NCBI GenBank assembly: GCA_015852425.1
Contig: JAAAIG010000139.1
Coordinates: 21,057 to 58,062, forward strand
Origin: Gryganskiella cystojenkinii
Lineage: Eukaryota > Mortierellomycota > Mortierellomycetes > Mortierellales > Mortierellaceae
DNA: 37,006 nucleotides
Direction: 5' to 3'
Positions 1 through 10,592 of the stretch are shown here, one piece after another (within the stretch, counting starts at the first letter, position 1; each line of letters begins with the position of its first letter). Under the pieces are notes generated by a model. It was given only the letters and a program-made list of their open reading frames with translations. It had not been told where the DNA came from and ran no database searches. Made by a program: the position numbers and the translations under genes.

Positions 1-450
1 AAAGGAACCTTTGTCAAGAAGAAAAGAAAAGAGCATGTGTGTCCCTGGATGCGCGGCAAGGGCCGGAACACCAGTCAACTTGTGCATATATATCACATCC
101 CAAGGCTGACGTCAAAAGCAACAATGACAATCCACACGTCTCTCACCACCAACAAACAAAAACAAAAAAGGCTTGGAGGAGAGTGAGTGAGACAGACATC
201 GCATTTACCCCCCCCCCCCCAAAAAAAAAAAACAACAATAACAACAAGTTCACCTTCTCTTCGGCACAAATGACCAGCTGTTCTTTCTAGTCCTTCCTTG
301 GATGGAGGACAATGCTGTTTCCTTATCAATCCCCCCACACACGACCTTTTCAGACCTTCCCAGACAAGGAACCATAAATATAAAAAAAGGGGCGAAAGAG
401 TTCCCGCGTGAGGTGGACTTCGGAACAGAGAAGTTGACAGGGGGACAGGA
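1..450. other. Left edge; 3' flank of the first gene
   Basis: No independent gene is supported here. The strip lies downstream of the minus-strand hypothetical gene and probably holds its 3' UTR. If the possible intron at 470-548 is real, its last exon would enter this strip and could run as far as the stop near 93. The strip contains a homopolymer pair at 208-232 and one TGACGTCA palindrome at 107-114, which may belong to the promoter of a gene outside the window. Confidence 0.5.
208..232. repeat. C13-A12 homopolymer junction
   Basis: A run of 13 C is followed directly by 12 A. It is probably non-coding and is a likely site of sequencing or assembly length error. Confidence 0.9.
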
Positions 451-1962
451 TCAAGGAAGGAAGAGCGCCCTTGAAAAAATAATAATTGGGGGTATGTTTT
501 TGCTGGTTGCGATTGACAACTCTCTTTTGATTTCAATAAACAACATACCATATCGGAAAGGATCTTTTCTTCGGGGAAGATACCCTCTTGGCTTCAAGGG
601 TGAGATGAGCTTTCGGGACCGAATCATTCTCAATTCGGCCGCCATCATGCGCAGATAGTCGGCGTTGGAACGAGTCTCTCTAGCTAGAAGATGTCGTGGC
701 AGTGGAGGAGCAGATGGAGGCAGTAATGAATGACGCTTGTTGTTGCTTTTAGCTCCAGACTTGTTAGCGGCGGTAGAGGAGGACGAAGAGAGAGGAGGGA
801 GTGTCCCCATAGTCTTGTTCGTAGCTTCGTTTTTAGTCTGGTGGAGAGTAACAGAAGTCGACTCTGATCTAGGTCGGTCCACAACGGGTGTTTCCAGATA
901 CGTAAAAGTCTTCAGGGGGATTGTGTCCGACCGAACCACCTTGAATTTGTCCATAGCCGCGAACGAGACGGGATAGGAGACCGATCCGTGGTAAGAATGC
1001 ACAGTCGTTGTTGATGTTGGCGAAGTAGGAGAGGTAGAAGAAGATGAAGGGGAGGCGAAATTGGGCAAGGAGACAATGGCCGCATCAGATAGGGTCATAA
1101 CCAAAGAAGAAGAGGGGTTTGAGGAAGCCGATAAAGAGGTCGCATCAACCACCGCAGTGACTGGAGAGCTATTGGCTACACGGAGTGCAGCTGGAGGCAA
1201 GAGAATGTCAGATGACGAACGCTTAAGACTGGCACCACCGTTCTTGCTATTGGTGTTACTGGAGGGAAGGGACCAGGAGAAAGAGGTCGCAGAAGCCAGG
1301 TATTGAGCCTTGAGATTTGCCCAGAACCCTAACCGGGACGAGGACGACGTCGATTCGGGAAGTAAGGATTGTAAAGAATGAAAGAACGGTTGGATGAAAT
1401 CATTGCCGTCGCTGTACTTTTCGCTGTTGCTGCTTTCAGTGCTGAGGTTGTTCAGGGAGGTAACCATACTGGATGTTGGCAAAAGTTCAAGAGAGGTGGC
1501 GGAGACAGGAGAGATACTGGGGGGTAATGATGTTCTTTTGTTAGACATCGCTGAAGATACTTCGCTGTTGCCGGTGGTATTGATGACAAGGGAGGACCGG
1601 TTGGTTCTCTTCTTTCGAGGCGGAATCACACCGTAGGGTTGAGGCGCGTTCGCCGTGAACTGAGCGACCAGGGCTTTGTAGCTCATCGCATTGTTCAAAG
1701 GCGTTGTTGTATTGGGTGCTGGAAGTTTGAACTGCGGTCTCGTCCTTGAAGTCGAGGAATTATAGGATTGTGCTGAGGACGAGGATGATGCTAATACGTG
1801 GGTTGTCGTCGAAGTGGAGGTAGAAGAAGGATCCTCAGGGGTTGTGGTGGCGATATTGATAGGGGCAGGGGTAGGAGTAATTGGTGTGGGGCACAAGTCG
1901 AGTGAGTCCTGTTGGTGGGGGTGTGAACAAGGAGAGGAGGAAGGTCGTATGAGCGCCAGCAT
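451..1962 (-). CDS. Hypothetical low-complexity fungal protein with conserved-looking basic C-terminus
   Basis: An open frame of 503 residues runs from the first in-frame ATG (1962). The frame upstream to 2151 opens only with TTG, so I rejected that extension. The first ~400 residues are Ser/Thr/Pro/Asn-rich and look disordered. The C-terminal ~45 residues differ: they contain DYLRMMAAELRMIRSRK, then SPLKPRGYLPRRKDPF, a helix-like segment followed by a basic Pro/Arg segment. From memory this resembles a short C-terminal block in uncharacterised fungal proteins, but I cannot name a domain. The 3' end is uncertain. A good donor (GTATGT at 548) and acceptor (CAAG ending at 470) would remove 79 nt right after DPFRY and join to a frame beginning GRSSFLDPVPLSTSLFRSP, closing near 93. 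That frame soon becomes non-coding in character, so a further donor or an early end is likely. No function is assigned. Confidence 0.6.
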   Translation of the reverse strand: MLALIRPSSSPCSHPHQQDSLDLCPTPITPTPAPINIATTTPEDPSSTSTSTTTHVLASSSSSAQSYNSSTSRTRPQFKLPAPNTTTPLNNAMSYKALVAQFTANAPQPYGVIPPRKKRTNRSSLVINTTGNSEVSSAMSNKRTSLPPSISPVSATSLELLPTSSMVTSLNNLSTESSNSEKYSDGNDFIQPFFHSLQSLLPESTSSSSRLGFWANLKAQYLASATSFSWSLPSSNTNSKNGGASLKRSSSDILLPPAALRVANSSPVTAVVDATSLSASSNPSSSLVMTLSDAAIVSLPNFASPSSSSTSPTSPTSTTTVHSYHGSVSYPVSFAAMDKFKVVRSDTIPLKTFTYLETPVVDRPRSESTSVTLHQTKNEATNKTMGTLPPLSSSSSTAANKSGAKSNNKRHSLLPPSAPPLPRHLLARETRSNADYLRMMAAELRMIRSRKLISPLKPRGYLPRRKDPFRYGMLFIEIKRELSIATSKNIPPIIIFSRALFLP

Positions 1963-4864
1963 CTCGACAAGTGAAGAGGGAGGAATGAGAGTAGAGTAAT
2001 GTAGATCAACGGGAGAAAGAGGAGGGTGATGGAGGGCACACAGTGGTCGAGATGGGTAATGAAGAGAGAGAATGAAGCGAGTGAAGAGAAAGAAAGGAAA
2101 ACAAAGAGAGCAAAGCAAAAGAATTTGGGGCAACGAAAAAGTAGACAACAAAACGGTCCGCCAAATGCGGATTGAATGTGAATGAAATGAATTTCAATAC
2201 AAAAATCTTAAAGAACGCACGCGAAGGGCACTTCTCCAGGAACAGAACAAATAAAGTGGACTAGAACAACGCGTGTCGGCTGTTTTTCTTGTCGTTCTTT
2301 TTGTTTGCCTTTTGTTCGACAGAAACACAATCGTCAACACTAACGCCATCACAATCACTCTTCAACTTTTGTTATTTTTCATGTTGCATTCCTGCTGTTG
2401 ACCGCCTGGCCCTCTTCGCTTGGAAGGACCAGGCCGACAGCCCGAAGAACGCTCATTTTGACAGCCCTGTTTTTTTTTGTCGATGTTGGCTGCGGCTGAT
2501 CTTCTTTTTACCCTCCACCAATGACAAAAACAAGGTCAGGAGCATCACCAAAGACGAACAACCTTCGGCGCATAATCGCCACGCGACAGGACCGTCTGTT
2601 CGCGACGTGCCCCCAACAACTTTCCCCTGTCATTTCTTCCTCACGTTTTCCCACATGCTTTCTCGCTGTTTCCATTTCTCGATGCATCTCTCAGCATGTT
2701 GTTTGCAACAACCGACCCTCGGCGGTGTTTTGTGTATGTGGAGAGAAAGGTAAGAAAATCAGAAAGAGTGGCGCTTTTCATCGTCATCGATTCTCATATG
2801 TCGTCTCAAACAGCTGAGAAGATAGAGAGAGAACGCGAACCCAAATTGTTTGTGTTTTTGGGTGTCTTTCACACGGCCTAAAAAAAAGGATGCAGAGTCC
2901 GTTCTCTTGGACAGGTGTTTGTCGAAACTGCAATCGCGGTTTTGGAATTTTAATCTTCTTTTAGGGGCACAGGTAGGCCAACAAGCGGTCGGACGACAAG
3001 GACTTTCCAGGGAGGGGGAGGAGTTAGACAGGGTCAAGGGCTCAAACACATGGTGGTGTAAACATAATCAACTGTCAACGAGAGCGCTCTTCTCTTCTCC
3101 ACCTTGCCAAAGGTACATTTTTTTTTATCTTCAATAAGAAAAAAAGTTCATGGTGGGAAAATGGAATGTGAACTTGAGCACACGATCACAAACTCACTCG
3201 CTCCTTCTCCTTCGTCTCCGCTAGATTCCGTTACAGTCCATGGTTGACTCGTGTCTTTATCCCACGGTTCATTTTGCCCTATCGTTTTCTGTGCACTTTT
3301 TTTTGTTTTGTTTTTTTTCTCTCGTGTCTTTTTGTTTATCCAAGAAGAACCACAACGGATCGATTCTCTTTTTTATCTTGCACGGGTCCGTCGGTCCCTT
3401 GCATTCCCATTTTTTTTTTTACCCAATCGGAAATGGGTTCCACAAATCATTCCTTAGTTTCTTTCCCATCACGGAACGTACAAAGGACACAAGCCCGCAT
3501 TAGACGCTGAGACTAGGCTGGTTTTTGTCTATGCTGGCAATTGTTCAGAAGCCCAAGCTTTCCGTCAAGGGTCTTGCTCTCTGCTTGTTACGCCTTCTTT
3601 AAGTTTCATACCTGCCCATCCCTGCTTGTTGTGTTCAAATACACAAAGAAAACTCTATAGAGTTTCTCTCGAAAACGACTAACACAAACAACCCAAGGAT
3701 GGTTACGATCATTACCTTCGAGTTCAAGCTTCTTCACAACAACAAAAAAAAAAAAAAAAATACAGTTGACGTGTACCCACAGCGCACGCTCTCTTCACTT
3801 TTCCTCACATCACGCCGCGAAATCCAAAAAATAATCTGAGACACCTGAAGGTCAAACGTTTTTGCTCTCAGTTTCCTCTCGGCTATTCCCAATTTGCCAC
3901 GCTTGAAGAAGCTCTCATTTTTTCTTACAGAGAAGAGGAGTAGACTTGTTTGACGCCACTCCGTTGAACCTTCAGCGAGATGAAAATTGAAGGTTGGGCT
4001 CTGTGCCCTGAAATTGATTGGCTGGTGTTCCTGAGAAAGTTGAAGTCTCATTTCCATAATGTTGAAAGCTAGTTCAGACCCTTAAATTCGTTTCATTTGT
4101 TGTTGATCGCAGGTCGCGACCTTTTCTTGCTACCTATCCGTCTTTGCTCTTTCTACATCCACAGATATTGACCAGAGCGAGTTTTCCCGTTCATTAGGAC
4201 GATCGTTGATAGGGTTAACATCGACTAGGTCACATGACCCTTTCAGAAACCCTATTCTAAAAAGAGTAAAAGATACTGTAATTGAGTGCCATGGGTATAT
4301 TTCTTTCATGTATTCCTTGAGAGCCGAGGACCTTGATCAATCCACTCACAAGAAGTGTTGACGATTATGCAACTTAAGCGAGCGACATATTATTGGACGG
4401 AGACGACAGCGGTCCAACCATCAAGCGTGTGATCACAGCTGACTGATGATTGGGTCCCTTGTCCTGGCACTGGGACCACTCTCACGTTGGACGATAGGCG
4501 TAAAAAAAGATACATGCGTTATCAAATAAATAACCAAAGCACAGGAGATGAGTTTGTTCGCACTAGCTTTCGTGCTAAAAGCATAATGGCGAAGAGTTTA
4601 GTCTTGGTCATTCTTGAATTCGTCGCTTCCCACTAGTTTTCTCAAACAACAGTTTGTGTTGTATCCCGCAGACGTGTCATCCTCACACAAGCATGAAAAG
4701 GGCAAGACGCGGGCAAAACTGGTTGGTTGGTATTATGCTTGTACTGTGCGTGGATAATTCGAATTTTTCATTTTTATTTTCGTCGAGTGGGGCAGGGAAA
4801 ACAATCACCTTTACAACACTATATTCATTCTTTGCAGTTTGATGTTAACTGCCAATTTTTTTCC
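1963..4864. other. 2.9 kb intergenic region without a supportable gene
   Basis: The region lies between the 5' end of the first gene and the 3' end of CAND1, so it should hold the promoter and 5' UTR of the first gene and the 3' UTR of CAND1. It is rich in T tracts (about 2280-3520) and has an A17 run at 3744-3760. The open frames (for example 2289-2753 plus and 3734-4057 minus) have biased composition and no recognisable motif. I found no tRNA or known snRNA signature. A small set of alternative hairpins at 4393-4492 is described in the findings. Confidence 0.6.
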
Positions 4865-7800
4865 TTAACTGCTAAGATCCATGGCCTCACCCTTGAACTG
4901 ACTCGAGTAAAGATCCTCACGGCTCTCACTCTCGGCAATGTATTGATTCAGATCGTACGCGTTAGGACCCTGACGGACCTCGTGCAGGAACAACGCAAAC
5001 TTGGGCGTCAACGTAGGATCCGCAAGTTTCGACAAGAACGCAATCGCACGCAATGCCGATCGGACCAACTCTTGGTTTTTCTCAATCTCCTGCTTAACAG
5101 CTGAGGGCTTGAGCTTGAAGTTGAGAGTCGTCTGCAATGGATCCACCATATCATCCAAACCTGCATAAGTCAAAGAACATGAAAACCAGGTTAGGTTCCA
5201 GGAACTGCAAAAAAAAAAGGAGGCATTACGTATCATTCATTTGGTAGCATTCGAAAAAAACAACTTACGTTGGGCAACAGCGGTGGGAGAGACGATGGAG
5301 AGACGAACAAGAGTCAGATGACAGAGCATCTTGATATCGGATTGATCTTCCAAACCGACCAAGATACGGTCGATAAAGGCAAAGATCTCGACTTTGTCAC
5401 GGCACTTCTCCAAGAGAGTGTACATGCACTCGAACGCAGACTTGCGGATCTCAAGACCATCATCGACCCTGTGCTTGAACGGTCCCATCTCGACAATATG
5501 GATAAGCTCCTCAACGATAGCAGTCTCCTGGTACAAAAGAGGCAAGAGCTGACCAAGAACATCGCGAATCAAGTATGGCTTGTTGTGGGCAGCAGAGTCC
5601 AAGGTCGTAAGGGACAGGCGACGGACGTTCAGGTCAGAATCCTTCATCAACGACAAGAATTCGACAATCAAGGGACGAAGAAGCTCATCGTAGCTGCGAG
5701 TGTTATCCGTGAAAGTGTACTTGAAGGCTGAAACGACAGTGCCTCGAATTTGAGGAGAGCTTGAGCGGAGACGCTCCTATTGGATAGGCGGGTATGGATT
5801 ACATATGTTAGCTTCCTCCTCCTGTACGGCTATTACGTAGGTACAGGTAGATCCTGGCGCGTAGATAAGTCATCTTACCTGCAACTCGGGCAAGAACTTG
5901 TAAGGGTTGGTAAGAGTAATCTTTCCAAGACACTCGGCAACGACGTTACGAGTTCCCTCCTCCTTGCTCTCGCAGTTATCGAACAAAAGAGTCCTATAGA
6001 TCACAGAGAATATTAGCAAAGGTCTTCGGCTAGCTCGTATTCCTTTCTCTACCATCAGATAGGCTGTCCCTAAATATTTACCAGATCTCCGAGGCATGGG
6101 CCTCCAATTCCTGACCACCCTGCTTTTGGGTATACCGGGTGATGACTTCTTTGAGGGCATGCAACAGGAGGTAGCGCTTCTTGGGGTCCTTCTGGATCTC
6201 CTGCATAATGATAGGGACATAGATTCCAACATTTCCAGCGCTCACGTTACCTATTGAAAATAGAAGATGAAAAGATTAGACTCAACACTCCATATTATAA
6301 TTCTGAACAGGGCGTCCATAACATCAATTTGACTTACCAATGGAGAACGCAGCGGCAGCTCTGACTTCCTCCGAGTGTACGTTGAACAAGGCCAAGATCG
6401 AGGTGTGAAGGGTAGGATGACCAGTCAAAGACACGCGACGACCAATCTCTCCCAAGGTAATCAAGGCGAGGTATTTTTGCGAATCCGTGGTACGGGCATC
6501 CTCGATTCTGCGTACAAACTCAGACACAGTGGTATCGGCATTTCTGTCAGAGTTCAAGCAGAGAATAGCAATGCACTGAGCGATAGTCGAGAAGGCCTGC
6601 TTAGAAAGAGCAAGCTGACCATCACGAGGAGTGGCATTGGCGGGTTCCAGGAGTCCGGTGATAAGATTCTGGAACTCCTTGTCGTTCGTGCGCACCAGGG
6701 CGGCAAAGAGAGCCAAAAGGCTGTCGAGGGCCTGGCCTTGAATTAGTGGCGACTTGACCAACTGGAGGACAGAGGGCAAGATCTCCTGTTTAACAACATT
6801 GATACTAGCTGGGTTGGCATGCAAAATAGATACAACCGAGGTCAAGCCAAGAGGCAAGAGATGGAGGTCATCTTCCGTGATTAAGGGCTTCAGCTCGTTC
6901 AACAACTCATCGTAAGTAGAGGCTGGCAAGACCTTGCCAAATCTATTATTCAGTTCGAATACAAAGCTGAGTTAGTTCTGACACATTGAATACGCGAGCA
7001 TAAAGCGCATAATAGCAGCAGTACAACAACATACCTGCGAATAGCAACATCCAAAAAGTGAAGACTGGCCACCTTAAGGGGTCGGTTGCTCTTTCGTAAG
7101 AGCTGAGCAACCTCAGGAACAGCCTGCAAAATGGACGCCTTGATTTCAACATCACCACACACGGGACTTTCGACAATCTGCGAGAGAGTTTTGACCGCCA
7201 TCAAGCGAGTGAGCTCGTTCTGCAACTTCTCGAGGAGCAGAGGCATGCTGCTAGACAGCTGGTCCTTCAACTCATCACCAACACGCGAGAGCAAGACTCC
7301 CAAGCAGAGGATACTGCGCTCCTTGACCTCCTGATCGGCATCGGGAGTGGTGACACGCTGCAAGATGACGTTGTAAATGTTGAGGATGTGGGGCTTTGCC
7401 TCGGCAGCAAGAGGACCATAGGAGTATCTCTGAGCATCCTCATCGAATGTCATGTGACGGACAACTTTGATAAGCTCCATACAGCAGATAAGCGCCTCGG
7501 ACGAGATCTTGTAGAACTTGTCTTGGACAGCAGAGATAACGGGTGGGCAGAGTGAATCCAGGTGTTTCTCAAAGACTTCTGGAGGGTGAGTCCTGAACAG
7601 GCTGCGGAGGAACCCAAGAGCTTCAATCTTCAAGTTGGAGTTGGTGGCCAAGTGATGGTTGTCGGTGTGCGAAGTAGTCGAAAGCGATGCGCGGACTGAG
7701 GGAATAAAGAGCATGTAATTGTTCTCCAAACCACCCTTCAAGACCGTGACCAACTCCTTGAGAAGGACAAATCCAGAAACACGGGTCTGAACAGACTTTG

Positions 7801-9893
7801 CCATCATTTGCTTTGACAAGTTCTTGGTCAAACGAGGAACCTGGACGCGAAGTAGGGCTCTGGGACTACAGAAAGAATCGGGGCAATTTAGGTCAGCATA
7901 CATGCTCGTGTGATACAACAGGGATTAGACTCTTGATTAAGCCGTACACTATACCTCTGATCAGTCTCAATGGGGGTCCCGGGACGGCTTCCCTTGCGCT
8001 TCTTGGTAATGCTCTCAACACCGACATCAATCTCATACTCGGCGCCACCGTAAGTGTTTGTCTGACGGAGCAAGGCGATGAAGGTCTGAAGAATCTCGAT
8101 ACGGACGTTCTCCTCACGTTCCTTGAAGCGGTTGATCAGAGCTGGCGCAATGGTAGAGTAGAGCTGTGTAAGAAGATCCTGACGGGTCCCGATGATGGCG
8201 GAAAGCAACCTTGCAGAGGTGCGGCGAACTTTCCAGGACATATCGTCATCATCAGAGTAGTCACTATGAAGAAAAGTGTAAACTTGTGATATTAGTCCTC
8301 GGCGCGCGGGATAGTCTTCATAAGCATATTGGAATCCAGGTTCTTTGTCAGCGAAACTTACCCATCATCGTCATCCTCCTCTTCTTCCTCATCATCAGAG
8401 TCCATTTTTTCGTCCTCGTCATCTTCCTCGTCTTCGCCATCATCATAGTTGGGATCATGGCGAAGGTATTTAAGGCCGAGTGTGATAATAGTCTCAATGT
8501 AAGGCGTGATCTCTGCAGGGCAACGAAGCACAAATGACTCCAAGGCTTGCAAAGCATTCTCGCGGAGCTCATCGTCATCCTTGTCCATGTATTTGATGAT
8601 TGAGGGAGCTGCACTACCCAAGAACTTGCCGAATCTTGGCGCATTTGCACGGCTGTAAAAAGAAGAAAATATAGCGAAGAAAAGGCTGTTAGAAAACCAC
8701 AAAAACATACAAGGGGCATTAACAAATACCAATGGGCTGCGCCAGTCACAAACAATTCCAGTTTCTTTTACCTGATGGTGCCAGTGACCTGGATATAAGT
8801 CCTGAGACGTTCGTTCGAGTTCTTGGAGGTCTCGAGTCCGTTCAAGATCTTCTTCATCAAGTCATCAAAGATATCATCTGGAACATGGGGAACGAGATTG
8901 CCAATGGCGGTTGCGGCTCTCTTGCGCAGGGCAGGGCGAGAGTGGCTGAGAAGCGTAAACAGGGCGTTGGCGGTTTGCTTTTGAAGATTGGAGGTGGCGA
9001 GGATGTTTCCGAATCTGAAAAGAACCTCGCTCAAAATGTCCGAAGCATCCATCAGAGCTTCGTAGCTAGAGCTTGACTAAAATAGTAAAAACGGTGGTGG
9101 CATGATCGGTCATTCGTTGTTAGTCCATGTCCTCTTGGGAAAAATATCATTCACTTGAACACACGAGAAAAAGAGTTGACATACGCTTTCGAGCTGGGAC
9201 AATAACCGGGGAACGAGGCGTTTGCAGACGTTGACGGCAACAACAGAGTTGACGGGAACCTGTACAATGACGGTCTTGAGACCAATGCTGGCAATTTCCC
9301 GCAGACTGTCCTCCTTGTCCTGGGAAATGTATCCGCACAGGTTGTCGACAATCTGTTGGAGCTGGTTCTCCTGGACCTTCTTCACAAGGGGACCCAGGCT
9401 ATAGGGTGGCAAAGTAAAGTAAAGTTAAAAAAAAAAAAAAGACAGGCGCGTCCATGTCAATAATAAGGTTCCCGCTTTCTGCGCCTCCGGGGCTTTTCTG
9501 TTCTTTCAATGAGAGACGGCGTGGTGTCGTTCATGCTTACCACTTGACAGCAATGTTCTGAACCTCTCCGTTCTTGTCCTTCATGAGAAGCAGGACCTTG
9601 TCAACGACCATTTTCTCGGTTTGCTCCTCGAGGTTGAATGTGGGACTCTGCAACTCTGTGATGAGATCGTTGGTGGCCATGAAACGGAAATCTGCGTCGT
9701 CGGACCCCATCTAAATCGCATGGTGGCAAAAACAGACGTTGTAAGCACCAAGAATTGTTTCCCAGGGGCAGAGAGAAAGTACAGTGTAATGTTGTATCCT
9801 GCTGAGAATGTCTCATTACACGCCGCAGTCATTAACAATCAAAAATACCTTCTCGAGCAAGGTCCCGACCAGGTACGAGCTTGTGTTTGCCAT
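4865..9893 (-). CDS. CAND1: Cullin-associated NEDD8-dissociated protein 1 (CAND1/TIP120)
   Basis: CAND1 is an all-HEAT-repeat protein that wraps around un-neddylated cullin-RBX1 and exchanges substrate receptors such as F-box/SKP1 modules. Model: 12 exons, 9893-9849, 9710-9541, 9398-9185, 9076-8772, 8652-8362, 8263-7955, 7865-7035, 6942-6338, 6250-6082, 5993-5879, 5776-5269, 5160-4865. This gives 1285 residues (human about 1230) with all phases consistent. Hallmarks: the N-terminal [10 protein letters not shown], the [17 protein letters not shown] stretch at the exon 2/3 join, an acidic loop (about residues 320-350) followed by [55 protein letters not shown] and the [17 protein letters not shown] tail. 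Exon 1 is only 15 codons and is fixed by the ATG at 9893. The gene is divergent from the UBP2-like protease, with 699 bp between start codons. Two copies of GGTGGCAAA lie in introns 1 and 2. Confidence 0.96.
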
Positions 9894-10592
9894 GGCGAAG
9901 GGTGCGAGAAATGGGTTAATGGAGAGAACAAAGACGGGGGAGAGTGATAAGAGGGTGAGTGTGAAAAGAAAAGAAAAAGAAGGATGAAAATAGGTAACGG
10001 AGAGGTGTGTGTGTGTGTGTGTGAATGAGGCAGTGCCACCAAAAGAACAAAACAAAAATATGGAATGGAATGGAAAAAGTAAAGGAAAAAGAGGACGACG
10101 TGTGTGGAATTGTTGGCTTTCGAGCAATAACGGGGAGACGAAGTTCGCGTTCTGGCGCTGCGAGGGAAATGGTGGCAATCCTGTCCTCGAGGAGAAAAAA
10201 GTGACGTCGATCGTGGTCTCTGAATAGCAGTCACAATAAAGAGGGGGAGGTCGCTGGAGGGACACGCGAAGGAAGTGCCACGGGAGAATTGCGCGTTCTT
10301 TCCAGAGTAAACTTTGTGCTTTGCCCAAAGGACACAGTTGTGTTCTCATTCACTTCATTCATTCATTCACTCAATCACTCTCTATCTTCTGCGCGCTTTT
10401 ATTCAACCTTTCATTGGCTCCACTTTCACTCTTATTCTCTCATTCCCTCATTCCCTCATTTACTCTGCACTTGCACTTGACTGGATATTACCTCCCCTTT
10501 TCGTGCACTCTCCAACCGTTCATACATATTATTGCTCTGCCTCCCTTTCCCCCCGCTGCCCGTCACACACTTTATTCAACTTTAAAGATATT
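9894..10592. promoter_or_regulatory. Shared divergent promoter region of CAND1 and UBP2
   Basis: These 699 bp separate two divergent start codons and must hold both promoters and 5' UTRs. The CAND1 side is A/G-rich on the plus strand with a (GT)9 tract. The UBP2 side (about 10330-10580) is a CT-rich leader with short direct repeats of CATT and CACTC/CCCTC type, typical of fungal 5' UTRs. A near match to the proteasome element (GGTGGCAAT) lies at 10171-10179. No convincing TATA box was seen for either gene. Confidence 0.7.
10005..10023. repeat. (GT)9 microsatellite
   Basis: This dinucleotide tract lies in the CAND1 upstream region, about 110 bp before its start codon. It is likely to vary in length between isolates. 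Confidence 0.95.

Noticed and set aside
107..114. TGACGTCA (CRE-like) palindrome
   Set aside because: One 8-mer palindrome is expected about every 65 kb by chance, and the gene it might control lies outside the window.
1963..2151. N-terminal extension of the first gene with a signal-peptide-like hydrophobic start
   Set aside because: The extension begins with TTG and has no ATG before 1962.
2289..2753. 154-residue plus-strand open frame
   Set aside because: It is Cys/Phe/Ser-biased from T-rich DNA, has no motif or splice partner, and overlaps other frames of equal quality.
3734..4057. 107-residue minus-strand open frame with an ATG
   Set aside because: The sequence ends in poly-Phe from an A17 run and shows no recognisable family or neighbouring exon.
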